A stretch of 64,000 nt of DNA from Candidatus Gastranaerophilales bacterium. GTDB taxonomy: Bacteria > Cyanobacteriota > Vampirovibrionia > Gastranaerophilales > Gastranaerophilaceae. Position 1 is the first letter of the stretch. Every line of letters begins with the position of its first letter. Of this stretch, positions 1-8,676 are shown in pieces. A model generated the notes under the pieces. It ran no database searches and was not told the origin of the DNA. It worked only from the letters and a program-made list of their open reading frames with translations. Both the position numbers and the translations under genes were made by a program. The DNA is taken from the NCBI GenBank assembly GCA_024695865.1, contig JAILHI010000001.1, positions 1 through 64,000 on the forward strand, given 5' to 3'.

Positions 1-226
1 GCGAGAAACAAGCGAGCAGAGGCTACTCTGCCGCAGCAAAAAACATCCTGTGAATGTTTTTTGCAAGAGGTTGATGGCGATGAGCCTTGCCCGTAACGCC
101 GTTTATTGCGAGCGAAGTGATGGCTTTTGCCCGTGGCAGTCTCTTGTTAGTTCAAGATTGCCACGCTCACTGTGTTCGCTCGCAATGACAATAGACATAA
201 AGGTTTATAACTGTTTTTGTGGTAAC
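1..226. mobile_element. Dispersed repeat, MITE-like copy A (cut by window edge)
   Basis: Non-coding block of the repeat family also seen near 14.2, 16.9, 24.8, 37.7 and 42.6 kb. It contains the family's internal blocks (attgccacgctcactgtg and cgctcgcaatgaca) and ends at 214-226 with TTTTTGTGGTAAC, the terminal inverted repeat of the complete copies. The left part carries extra blocks (gcccgtaacgccgtttattg) shared with the 37.7-38.0 kb copy. The left end lies outside the window. The short open frame over 50-244 is repeat-derived and unlikely to be a gene. Confidence 0.65.
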
Positions 227-251
227 AATCAGATAATCATCTAAATTGTTT

Positions 252-1634
252 TTACTTTATCAGTTTATCCACTGCTTTAAAAATTTTGGTAATCTTTTTA
301 TCGCTGTCCGATTCGCAGTAAACCCGAAGAAGCGGTTCTGTTCCGCTTTTTCTGACCAGAATACTTGTTACATCATCATCAAGATACAATTTTATGCCGT
401 CAAGTGTATTTTTGCGGACAATTTTAAAGGTGCTAATTTTTTCGGCTTTTGAAAGTTTATCAAGTGCCGATTTCACCATTTCATCGTTTTCGAGTTTTGC
501 ATCATTTCTTTTGTTAATAAATGAGCAGCCGACTTCTTTTGCAATATCTTTTCTGAGTTCGGCAACAGATTTTTTACTGTATGCAACGGCTTCCAAAATC
601 AAAAGGTTGGCAAGAATACCGTCTTTTTCGGGGATATGTCCGTTAACACTCAAGCCGCCCGATTCTTCGCCGCCGATTATGATTTCGTTTTCACGCATTG
701 CCTTTCCGACCCATTTAAAACCGACGGGGGTTTCAACGATTTCGATATTGTTCTTTTGGGCAAAAATATCGACCATCAGACTGCCTGCGACCGTTTTTAC
801 AAGTTTGCCCTTAACTTTTTTATTTACGGATAAATGTTTCAAAAGTATTGCAAGGACTTCATTTGCGGTTACAAATTCACCGTTTTCGTCGATTACGGCA
901 AATCTGTCGCCGTCACCGTCGTTGCTGAAGCCGATATTACCCGTTTCTTTGCATTTTTCCTTTAACTCGGTTAAAAATCTTTCGGCGGGCTCCGGCAGTT
1001 TTCCGCCAAAGTTGCCGTCAAAAATAATGTTTCTCAAAGTAAACTGAACATGATGTTTGAGCAAAATTTCGGTAAAAAGATGTCCCGCTGCACCAAAAAG
1101 CGCATCATAATTAACTTTGAATTTTGCCTTTGCTATTTTGTCAAAATTAATCAGACGTTCAATATGTTCTTTGTAAACAGTATCAAAATTGACGTAATTG
1201 ATATATCCGCCGGGTTTTTGAACAACTTTTTTGTCAAGGTTGGCTACGATTTCCGAAGTAATTTCCGTTGTAGCGGGGCCCGCATAATCGGGGATAAATT
1301 TCATTCCGAGATATTCCGGAGGATTATGTGATGCCGTAAACATAACGGCACAGGCGTTTCTGTGTTGAGCGGAATATGCAATAACGGGAGTTGCAACGAC
1401 TTTTTCGCTCAAATAAACGTTAAAACCGATATTTTTAAAGATTTCAGCGGCTTTCTTTGCAAAATAATCCGCTTTAAAACGGGGGTCATAACCGATTAAA
1501 ACGGGTTTCTGATAACCGAAATTATCTATTATATATTTAGCAATGGCATTTGTTGCCCTTTCGACGTTTTTGTCGTTAAAATCTTTATCCGTAACGGCTC
1601 TCCAGCCGTCTGTACCAAATTTTATTTCGCCCAT
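252..1634 (-). CDS. Phosphoglucomutase/phosphomannomutase family protein
   Basis: A 460-residue alpha-D-phosphohexomutase that interconverts hexose 1- and 6-phosphates for cell-wall, LPS and glycogen precursors in the cytosol. All four family signatures are visible: the phosphoserine loop TASHNPPEY (Ser102), the Mg-binding loop NDGDGDRFAV, the sugar-specificity loop GGEESGGLSV, and the C-terminal phosphate-binding loop RKSGTEPLLRVY. Length is normal for the family. The GEESGG loop does not settle glucose versus mannose preference, so no symbol is given; phosphoglucosamine mutase (GlmM) is less likely because its loops differ. It is transcribed divergently from the prephenate dehydratase gene, with about 65 bases between the two starts. 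Confidence 0.93.
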   Translation of the reverse strand: MGEIKFGTDGWRAVTDKDFNDKNVERATNAIAKYIIDNFGYQKPVLIGYDPRFKADYFAKKAAEIFKNIGFNVYLSEKVVATPVIAYSAQHRNACAVMFTASHNPPEYLGMKFIPDYAGPATTEITSEIVANLDKKVVQKPGGYINYVNFDTVYKEHIERLINFDKIAKAKFKVNYDALFGAAGHLFTEILLKHHVQFTLRNIIFDGNFGGKLPEPAERFLTELKEKCKETGNIGFSNDGDGDRFAVIDENGEFVTANEVLAILLKHLSVNKKVKGKLVKTVAGSLMVDIFAQKNNIEIVETPVGFKWVGKAMRENEIIIGGEESGGLSVNGHIPEKDGILANLLILEAVAYSKKSVAELRKDIAKEVGCSFINKRNDAKLENDEMVKSALDKLSKAEKISTFKIVRKNTLDGIKLYLDDDVTSILVRKSGTEPLLRVYCESDSDKKITKIFKAVDKLIK

Positions 1635-1699
1635 ATTTTATCCCTTTTTTATATTTGCGTGATAAAATAATTTTAACAGATTTAAAAAGTAAGGCAAAA

Positions 1700-2554
1700 A
1701 TGAATAAAATTGAAACAAAATATTTATATTTTTTAGGCCCCGAAGGAACTTATGCCCAAACGGCAATGAAGAAGTTTCAAAAGGACTTAAATATATCTGC
1801 GGAACAGATTTTGCCTTTAACACCGATAACACGCATTTTGCAGACAATAGACGAAAACAAAGATGCAATGGCGGTTGTACCGATTGAAAATTCAATTGAG
1901 GGTATAGTAAGAGAAACGATTGACAACCTTGTAAGAATAAAAGACAAAGACATAAAAATTATATCCGAAACCATTATACCGATTAGCCATTGTCTTATGT
2001 CAAAAGCCGAAAACTTATCGGAAATCAGACATATTATTTCTCACCCGCAGGCACTCGGTCAGTGTTCGGGGTACATCTGCAAAAACTTAAAAGACGTTGA
2101 TGTTATTGAAACAACTTCAACAAGCGAAGCGGCAAAAATTGCAAAAGAAAAAGGCGGGGAATATGCCGCAATTGCAAGCGAAGCCGCAGCCGAAATCTAC
2201 AATTTAAAGGTTTTTGACAGAAATATAAACGACGAAAACGACAACAAAACAAGATTTATTTTTTTAAGCAGAGAAAATGCCAAAGACTCTCAAAACAGCA
2301 AAACAAGCGTTTTCTTTACCGTAAAAAACGAGCCCGGGTCACTTGTAAAAGTTTTAAATATTTTTCATAAATACAACATCAACCTGATTTACATTGAATC
2401 AAGACCGTCAAAGAAAAAACTCGGCGAGTACAATTTTTTCGTTGATTTAGAGGGTCATATACGGGACAAGAACGTTGCTTCCGCTTTAAATCTTGCCGAA
2501 AGAATTACAAAACAACTTGCCGTTTTCGGTTCATATCCGAAATTTAACGGTTAA
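1700..2554 (+). CDS. pheA: Prephenate dehydratase with ACT domain
   Basis: Monofunctional prephenate dehydratase (prephenate to phenylpyruvate, phenylalanine synthesis), about 284 residues. The N-terminus has FLGPEGTYAQTA. The catalytic half shows VPIENSIEGIV, TTSTSEAAK and the NKTRFIF motif containing the conserved Thr-Arg-Phe. The C-terminal 80 residues are an ACT domain with ESRPSKKKLGEYNFFVD, the usual phenylalanine-sensing motif, so feedback inhibition is expected. There is no chorismate mutase domain. I chose ATG 1700, preceded by AAGG at 1691-1694; an in-frame TTG at 1655 would add 15 residues that are not family-like. Confidence 0.95.
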   Translation: MNKIETKYLYFLGPEGTYAQTAMKKFQKDLNISAEQILPLTPITRILQTIDENKDAMAVVPIENSIEGIVRETIDNLVRIKDKDIKIISETIIPISHCLMSKAENLSEIRHIISHPQALGQCSGYICKNLKDVDVIETTSTSEAAKIAKEKGGEYAAIASEAAAEIYNLKVFDRNINDENDNKTRFIFLSRENAKDSQNSKTSVFFTVKNEPGSLVKVLNIFHKYNINLIYIESRPSKKKLGEYNFFVDLEGHIRDKNVASALNLAERITKQLAVFGSYPKFNG

Positions 2555-2646
2555 TTTGTAACAAATTGTTAAACAGACTTTTGTTTTCGGAATAAAAAAT
2601 TTTTCATTGTCATCTCATGAATATATGTACAAATAAGGATAAAAAG

Positions 2647-5600
2647 ATGACAATTACGGCAAATACGGAATACAAAATAAGCGAAAAGGCATTTTCGGCG
2701 GCAAGATATATATGTTCAAAAATAAGCAATCAAACGGCAAGAAAAAGAGCCTTTAAAGCCTTAATTTGTCTTGATGTACTTGCAGATTACCTTTTTTCAA
2801 ACGGCTATAAAGTTGATATTTCAAAAAATTTGTATAAAATTCCGAAAATTAACGAGGATTTTGAATTTACCGATTTGCATTATAACGGCAAGTTTATAAA
2901 CCTTGTTCCCGTAGTAAACGGAAAATTTATTTTAATTCCTAAAGCCCATTTTGCCTACAATGTTGTGCCTGATTTGTACATAGCGGCAGATTACAGCCAG
3001 ACAACAAAAAAAGTTAAATTTTTAGGCTGCATAGAAAAGCAAAACATCAGTAAAAGCAGACATAACGACAAATATTTTATAATGGAAATCGGACAACTTG
3101 ATTCTCCCGAAAATATTGAACCGTTTTTAAACACAATCAAAGTAAGCGATTTGACGGAAGGCAATCACGACCTTTTTGCATCTTTCTTTATTGATTATCT
3201 TGACGGAATACTCGAAAAAGAAAATGTCGAAAGACTTATTTTACACCTTGCGGAATGCAGAGAATGCCGAAACACTTTTGTGGAATATTTTGATTATGAA
3301 TCGATAGTCAAAAATACAAAAAAATTCCCTGATTTATTCCACGACCACACATTAGACATCGTAGGAGCGGCGGCGGTAAACGATGAAAAATACAAAAACT
3401 TTAAAGAAGTAACCTTGGAAATCGAAAAAGAACCCGATGAATACGAAGAAGACGAAACTTCCGAAAAAAATATAGAATCCGCAATAGAGGATCCTTTACA
3501 GGTTCTGTACGGAAAGGGTAAAAACCGTGAAATCTTTGACTTGTTAAACAATACCAAAAAACAAGCCGCAAAGAGTATTTTAGCGGGTGTAATGGACGAT
3601 ATTGCAAACGAAATTGACACTCACACCTCACAAAAAGAAGTAAAAAATTCAAGCAAACAGGGTGTCATTAATCCCGAATATTATACGGAGGACTTGTCCG
3701 AAGGATATGACCACTTTACACCTGTAAAGAAGATTGACGAGGAAGAACAGCGCAAACCCGCAGAAAACATAAAAGAAAAAGAAGAAGCCGCAAAAGAAGA
3801 AAATATTTTAGCGGAAGAACCAAAAGAAACAGAAAAGGAAATTCATACAAATTCAGAGGGCAAACCTTTATTTTTGGAAGATGTAATTCTTTCGGACATG
3901 GAGACCGTTAATACCAACCCCGTACAACCTGCGGTTACCCCTGATTTTATGAGAGAAAGTGAAAACTTTAATTACACAATCTCTCAACAGCCTGTTAATA
4001 CAAGTTTTTCGGATAACGACGATATATTGATTATTGAGGACGACGAGGAACCCGCCGCACAAACACCGACAGTTCAGCCGAAGCCCGCCGAAACAGACGA
4101 TGATGCTGATTTGATAATTTTTGATGATGAAGATAATCAAAACATTACCTCTGTTCCCGCACAACCTCAACAAAGTTATGATGATTTATCGGATTTTGCG
4201 CCTGTCAAAAACGAAGAAGAAAATTATATATTTGAAAACCTTTCAGATAAATCAACCGTTTCAGATGATGATATGTTAATTCTTGACTACGAAGACGAAA
4301 CATCGGCTCAACCGCAGGCAGTTCAGCCGCAGCCGTCTGAAACTGACAGCGATGATATGCTAATTCTTGATGACGGGGACGAAACACAACCGCTCGCAGC
4401 AGACAATGAAAACATGCTTATTCTTGATGATGAGGACGTTGAACCCGTTGTTCAGTCACATGTTATTCAGCCTAAACCCGCTGACTCTGAAGATGAAGTT
4501 TTGATTTATAACAACGATGAAACTTCGGTGGATTTAACCGACGAATTTGACGGCAAAAAAGAGGAAAAGAACGATTTTGTCCCCGAATCTCTGGTTTTAT
4601 CGGAAGAAGATTTAATAGGTATCAATAATAACGACGACTACTATTTTTATCCCGATGAGGAACTGATTAATATTAATGCGGAAGATATTGATTTGGTAGA
4701 TGAAAACGATGCTGAATATTTTTCGGACAACGTAAAATCTGAAGATTCTTCTGATTTTGATATGTTCACAATGCCGCAAACTCCTTTTGTTCCGACCGCT
4801 CCAGCCGAAACTGACAATGACGATATGCTCATTCTCGATGATGAGGACGAAACACCGACTCAACCGCAGACAGTTCAGCCACAAGCGATTGAAACGGACG
4901 ATGATGATATGCTCATTCTTGGCGACGAGGACGAAACACCCGTTGTTCAGCAGCAACGACAACCTCAACCACTCGAAACGGACGAGGACGATATGCTGAT
5001 TTTTGACGACGAGGACGAAACACCCGTTGCTCAACAGCAACGACAACCTCAACCGCTCGAAACGGACGACGATGATATGCTCATTCTTGACGACGAGGAC
5101 GAAACACCCGTTGTTCAACAGCAAAGACAACCGCAACCGCTTGAAACGGACGACGACGATATGCTCATTCTCGATGATGAGGACGAAACACCGACTCAAC
5201 CGCAGACAGTTCAGCCACAAGCGATTGAAACGGACGACGACGATATGCTCATTCTTGATGATGAGGACGAAACACCGACTCAACCGCAGACAGTTCAGCC
5301 ACAAGCGATTGAAACGGACGAGGACGATATGCTGATTTTTGACGACGAGGACGAAACACCCGTTGTTCAGCAGCAACGACAACCGCAACCGCTTGAAACG
5401 GACGAGGACGATATGCTCATTCTCGATGATGAGGACGAAACACCCGTTGTTCAGCAGCAACGACAACCGCAACCGCTCGAAACGGACGACGATGATATGC
5501 TCATTCTTGACGACGAGGACGAAGCACCCGTTGTTCAGCAGCAACGACAACCTCAACCGCTCGAAACGGACGATGATGATATGCTTATTCTCGATGATGA

Positions 5601-7968
5601 GGACGAAACACCGACTCAACCGCAGACAGTTCAGCCACAAGCGATTGAAACGGATGACGACGATATGCTCATTCTTGATGATGAGGACGAAACACCCGTT
5701 GTTCAGCAGCAAAGACAACCGCAACCGCTTGAAACGGACGAGGACGATATGTTCATTCTTGACGATGAAAACGAAACACCGACTCAAGCGCAGGCAGTTC
5801 AACCAATGCCCATTGAAGCAGACGACGATACAATTCTTCTTGATGAAACGGACAATATGCCCATTCTTCAGGAAACAGAGGAAATAACACCGATTGCGGC
5901 AGATGATGACCTTCTCATTGATGAAAATGACTCTGACAATTTAATTCAGGAAGATATTCAAAATGATGAAATTGTTCTTGATTCTTCAGACGATGAAGTA
6001 TTAACTTTTGACGATTCGGAAAATGATGTTTTGGTTGAGTCAGATAACACCGATACTCTTATCGAAGAAGAAAAACCCGCTGAAACAATTCAGAGTGAAG
6101 AAACTTCTCACACATTAGACGGTATTCAGACCGAAGAAAGCGATGATTTGTTATACTATGACGGCGAAAGTGTAGAAGAACAACAAACCGCTCCCGACAA
6201 CAATTATCTTGAAAACGAATTTTCCGCCCAAGACGATGATAATAACCTGATTTTTAATGAAGATGATACACTGGTTTTAGACGATGATAATTCCTTTGTA
6301 AGACCCGCAAGTGTTGCAGGAGCAGAAAGTTCTTTTGCAAAACCCGCTTCTTTACAGGGTTTGGAAGATGACGATGAAATCATCGGCAATAAACCCGTAT
6401 CGGAAAACGATGTCCTTGATTTAGTAGAGGACGATAACGACGATATAATGATACTTGACGATGAAAACCCGCAGGACGAACTGTCATCTTCAACCAAAAT
6501 GTCTTTTGATGATGAAGACGAAACAATTGTTATTGACGACGAAGAGGAAAAAGAAGAAGAAAAAGAAGAAGAAAAACCGAAATCGGCTCCGAGCCAACTG
6601 GATTTAATTCTTAATTCTCTTAGCGAAAAAGAAAAAGCACAACTTGAGAAAAAGAACGAAGAAGCAAAAACCGAACCGAAAACTGAACCTGTACAAAATA
6701 TAAACGACATTATTACACAGAAACTTTCGCCGGTAAATGAAACCCCTGCGGAAGAAACTGCGGCAAAACAGGAAGAACCCGTTGTTCCGCCTCCGTCGCC
6801 GACACCGCCGAGAAGAATTTTCAGAGAAATTAAAGATGCAATCTCGGCAAAAGAAGAAGCAATCGAAGAAGGCAGAATCAGCACTGCCGCCGAAGATACG
6901 GATAACGATATTCAGGAGCCCATTGTTAACGCTTCCCACGCAGACGAAGATGAGTATGAATACGTTTATGTAGAAGAAGGCGAAGAAGGTTACGAAGATG
7001 CCGAATTTGTCGATGATGAAGAAGAACCTCAACAACAGGAAGTTCAAAAAGCACAATCGGTAAAAAAATCCAAAAAATCTGATGAAGATTTTGAAGAAGA
7101 AGATGAATATACCGAAGATGATGAAGAAAAATACGAAGAAGACGACGAAGAGGAAGACGAAGAAGGCGACGAAGAAGAAGGTTCAAAAAAGAAAAATCTT
7201 ATAAAAATAGGCGTAATTGCCGCCGCAGTGCTTGTTGTTCTTGCAGGCGCAGGATTTGGCGCAAAAGCCCTGTTCTTTAAAGATAAAAATAATACCTCCG
7301 TTGCCTTGGAAGCAGATGCACCCGCAATTTCTCCGACAGATATCGGTAATGTCGAAAATGCGGAAGAAGGCGGCGGTCTTGAAATTCCAAACGATAATGA
7401 AACTGCGGAAACACTGCCGCCTGCCGATGATGCCGTTCCCTCCGACGATGAAGGCGGATTGGCAATTCCGAAGGACGAAGCGGCTCAAACACCTCCCCCC
7501 GCTCCAAAACCCGTTCAGGCAAAAGCGGGAACAAAAGAAGCAACTACGGACGATATGAACAAAGCTTTGACAAATGCCTTTTCGGATACTCCTTCCGCTG
7601 TAACCGTAAGCAAAGTATCGTGGGGAATTAATGCAAGTTTAACAACCGATTCCGCCATAAAAATATACGTTCAGAATACGGGCAAACTGATAAAAAGCGC
7701 TCTGCTTAACAATTTAACCAACTTAAAAGGCGTTAATCCGACCCAACCCGTTAAAATTCAGATAAAATACGGTGCGCAGGGTACTTTGCAGGACGCTGTC
7801 GTTATGAAATCATGCGGAGCAAACGAAGTTGACGAAATTGTATTACAAAGTGTTAAACAAACCGTTCAAAATTGTCCTCTCCCGATACTTTCGGAAACCA
7901 CTCGACAAGCCTATGAACAAACAACAGGAAACAAAACCGTAAACTTATCGTTAACAGTTAAATTTTAA
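2647..7968 (+). CDS. Giant acidic repeat membrane protein: DUF1822-like region, anti-sigma zinc motif, TM, TonB-like C-terminus
   Basis: Protein of about 1773 residues, not a described family as a whole. Residues 1-180 resemble the cyanobacterial DUF1822 family (A..Y.LAV, yL...G pattern, then a beta-rich part ending in LGCIE). Around residue 200 there is HLAECREC (H200, C204, C207), the HxxxCxxC signature of zinc-binding anti-sigma factors. Residues ~250-1510 are very acidic and low-complexity, with twelve exact-length 28-residue repeats at 721-1056. One membrane helix follows at ~1519-1541 (IGVIAAAVLVVLAGAGFGA), flanked by a Lys-rich stretch, then a Pro/Asp-rich linker. The last ~120 residues look like a TonB C-terminal domain (VKIQIKYGAQGTLQDAVV). 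Predicted topology is cytoplasmic N-terminus and periplasmic C-terminus. Start ATG 2647 has AAGGA at 2635-2639; an upstream in-frame ATG at 2617 has no ribosome-binding site. The sigma-like and STAND genes follow directly. Role in sigma control is inference. Confidence 0.8.
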   Translation: MTITANTEYKISEKAFSAARYICSKISNQTARKRAFKALICLDVLADYLFSNGYKVDISKNLYKIPKINEDFEFTDLHYNGKFINLVPVVNGKFILIPKAHFAYNVVPDLYIAADYSQTTKKVKFLGCIEKQNISKSRHNDKYFIMEIGQLDSPENIEPFLNTIKVSDLTEGNHDLFASFFIDYLDGILEKENVERLILHLAECRECRNTFVEYFDYESIVKNTKKFPDLFHDHTLDIVGAAAVNDEKYKNFKEVTLEIEKEPDEYEEDETSEKNIESAIEDPLQVLYGKGKNREIFDLLNNTKKQAAKSILAGVMDDIANEIDTHTSQKEVKNSSKQGVINPEYYTEDLSEGYDHFTPVKKIDEEEQRKPAENIKEKEEAAKEENILAEEPKETEKEIHTNSEGKPLFLEDVILSDMETVNTNPVQPAVTPDFMRESENFNYTISQQPVNTSFSDNDDILIIEDDEEPAAQTPTVQPKPAETDDDADLIIFDDEDNQNITSVPAQPQQSYDDLSDFAPVKNEEENYIFENLSDKSTVSDDDMLILDYEDETSAQPQAVQPQPSETDSDDMLILDDGDETQPLAADNENMLILDDEDVEPVVQSHVIQPKPADSEDEVLIYNNDETSVDLTDEFDGKKEEKNDFVPESLVLSEEDLIGINNNDDYYFYPDEELININAEDIDLVDENDAEYFSDNVKSEDSSDFDMFTMPQTPFVPTAPAETDNDDMLILDDEDETPTQPQTVQPQAIETDDDDMLILGDEDETPVVQQQRQPQPLETDEDDMLIFDDEDETPVAQQQRQPQPLETDDDDMLILDDEDETPVVQQQRQPQPLETDDDDMLILDDEDETPTQPQTVQPQAIETDDDDMLILDDEDETPTQPQTVQPQAIETDEDDMLIFDDEDETPVVQQQRQPQPLETDEDDMLILDDEDETPVVQQQRQPQPLETDDDDMLILDDEDEAPVVQQQRQPQPLETDDDDMLILDDEDETPTQPQTVQPQAIETDDDDMLILDDEDETPVVQQQRQPQPLETDEDDMFILDDENETPTQAQAVQPMPIEADDDTILLDETDNMPILQETEEITPIAADDDLLIDENDSDNLIQEDIQNDEIVLDSSDDEVLTFDDSENDVLVESDNTDTLIEEEKPAETIQSEETSHTLDGIQTEESDDLLYYDGESVEEQQTAPDNNYLENEFSAQDDDNNLIFNEDDTLVLDDDNSFVRPASVAGAESSFAKPASLQGLEDDDEIIGNKPVSENDVLDLVEDDNDDIMILDDENPQDELSSSTKMSFDDEDETIVIDDEEEKEEEKEEEKPKSAPSQLDLILNSLSEKEKAQLEKKNEEAKTEPKTEPVQNINDIITQKLSPVNETPAEETAAKQEEPVVPPPSPTPPRRIFREIKDAISAKEEAIEEGRISTAAEDTDNDIQEPIVNASHADEDEYEYVYVEEGEEGYEDAEFVDDEEEPQQQEVQKAQSVKKSKKSDEDFEEEDEYTEDDEEKYEEDDEEEDEEGDEEEGSKKKNLIKIGVIAAAVLVVLAGAGFGAKALFFKDKNNTSVALEADAPAISPTDIGNVENAEEGGGLEIPNDNETAETLPPADDAVPSDDEGGLAIPKDEAAQTPPPAPKPVQAKAGTKEATTDDMNKALTNAFSDTPSAVTVSKVSWGINASLTTDSAIKIYVQNTGKLIKSALLNNLTNLKGVNPTQPVKIQIKYGAQGTLQDAVVMKSCGANEVDEIVLQSVKQTVQNCPLPILSETTRQAYEQTTGNKTVNLSLTVKF
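4807..5814 (+). repeat. Twelve tandem 84-bp coding repeats (28 residues each)
   Basis: The array is exactly 1008 bp, 12 x 84, inside the giant acidic protein gene. Each unit encodes ETDxDDMLILDDEDET followed by one of two linkers: type A (PTQPQTVQPQAI) or type B (PVVQQQRQPQPL). Unit order is A B B B A A B B B A B A, the last one diverged. Degenerate relatives of the DDMLILDDED core occur before the array (near 4020, 4260, 4350, 4410) and after it. High nucleotide identity between units and the mosaic order of linker types indicate recent duplication or gene conversion. No frameshift is seen within the array. Confidence 0.95.
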
Positions 7969-7991
7969 ATAATTTACATTTTTTAAAGACT

Positions 7992-8003
7992 TATGATATC
8001 ATA
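7992..8003. promoter_or_regulatory. Palindrome over a candidate promoter of the sigma-like gene
   Basis: TATGATATCATA is a perfect 12-bp palindrome in the 64-base gap before the sigma-like gene. It overlaps a plausible -10 (TATCAT) that lies 18 bases after TTTACA at 7974-7979. It could be an operator, possibly autoregulatory. A 12-bp AT-rich palindrome can arise by chance, so confidence is low. Confidence 0.3.
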
Positions 8004-8032
8004 GCAATGTCAGAAACAATGAGAAATAGTGA

Positions 8033-8671
8033 ATGGCATTACAGCTTGAAGAACAAAGAAGTCTGATAGAAAAATTCGTAAAGACAAATATAAAATTTCA
8101 GGGCAATGAAGACCTTTTCGAGGACTTCTGCAATGAAGCATTTCAAAAATCCTACATAATTTTTAATTCATCTTCTTCAATACAAAAAATTGAAAGTTAT
8201 GTTCAAAAAGTTGTAAACACTTCCATTGTAGGAGTATTGAAGGACTTAGGCAGACTTCGCAGAACATCTTCGGGCTATGTCAGAAACAGAGAAGTTTCTC
8301 TTGAAGAAGTAAAAGAAAAAGACCTTGCGGTAAAACCGCAAATTCTTCCTGCCGCAGAAAAAACAGAACCTGCGGAACGCCCCGCAATAACAAAGGAAGT
8401 TCCCGTTTCTTTTGCCTACGATATAGAAGACCCTAAAATCGGTATTGAAGAAAAAACAATAAAAAAAGATTTACTTCAAAGAATAGCCGATGCCGTCTGT
8501 ATCGTACACAGCGAAAATCCCGAAAAAAATTATCTCCAGATATACGAAGCAAGATATATCAGAGAAATGAAACAAAAAGAAATCTCCGTTCTTTTAAACA
8601 TTTCTCAATCAGAAGTCAGCAAAAGACTTTTTGAGTTGTCAAAATTAATCAAACACAGAATTGAAACTTAG
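8033..8671 (+). CDS. Sigma-70-family (ECF-like) sigma factor, divergent
   Basis: A 212-residue protein with the layout of a short group 4 sigma factor. The N-terminal ~80 residues fit region 2 (FEDFCNEAFQKSYIIF..., then YVQKVVNTSIVGVLKDLGRLRR where region 2 has its promoter-melting and -10-binding helices). The C-terminal 60 residues fit region 4 with a helix-turn-helix (EMKQKEISVLLNISQSEVSKRL). The two are joined by a 60-residue charged linker. Region 2 is divergent, so a non-sigma DNA-binding role is possible. It starts 64 bases after the anti-sigma-like membrane protein gene and ends 5 bases before the STAND ATPase gene, an operon-like layout typical of sigma/anti-sigma pairs. The ribosome-binding site is weak. 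Confidence 0.65.
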   Translation: MALQLEEQRSLIEKFVKTNIKFQGNEDLFEDFCNEAFQKSYIIFNSSSSIQKIESYVQKVVNTSIVGVLKDLGRLRRTSSGYVRNREVSLEEVKEKDLAVKPQILPAAEKTEPAERPAITKEVPVSFAYDIEDPKIGIEEKTIKKDLLQRIADAVCIVHSENPEKNYLQIYEARYIREMKQKEISVLLNISQSEVSKRLFELSKLIKHRIET

Positions 8672-8676
8672 ATAAA

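Noticed and set aside
394-1047. A 217-codon plus-strand open frame over the phosphohexomutase gene
   Set aside because: It lies entirely opposite a gene with all catalytic motifs and is Ser/Phe-rich low-complexity, as expected for an antisense shadow.
4612-5802. A 396-codon open frame on the minus strand opposite the 84-bp repeats
   Set aside because: It is a by-product of the repeat period (84 is divisible by 3) and of acidic codons read backwards. Its repeats mirror those of the plus-strand gene, and it has no ribosome-binding site or family match.
4807-5814. Tandem repeats considered as a CRISPR array
   Set aside because: Units are contiguous 84-bp coding repeats with no unique spacers, and they stay in frame within a large gene.
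6204-7056. Minus-strand open frames rich in Ser or Phe/Arg opposite the acidic C-terminal part of the giant gene
   Set aside because: They mirror runs of Glu/Asp codons and have no start signals or recognisable domains.
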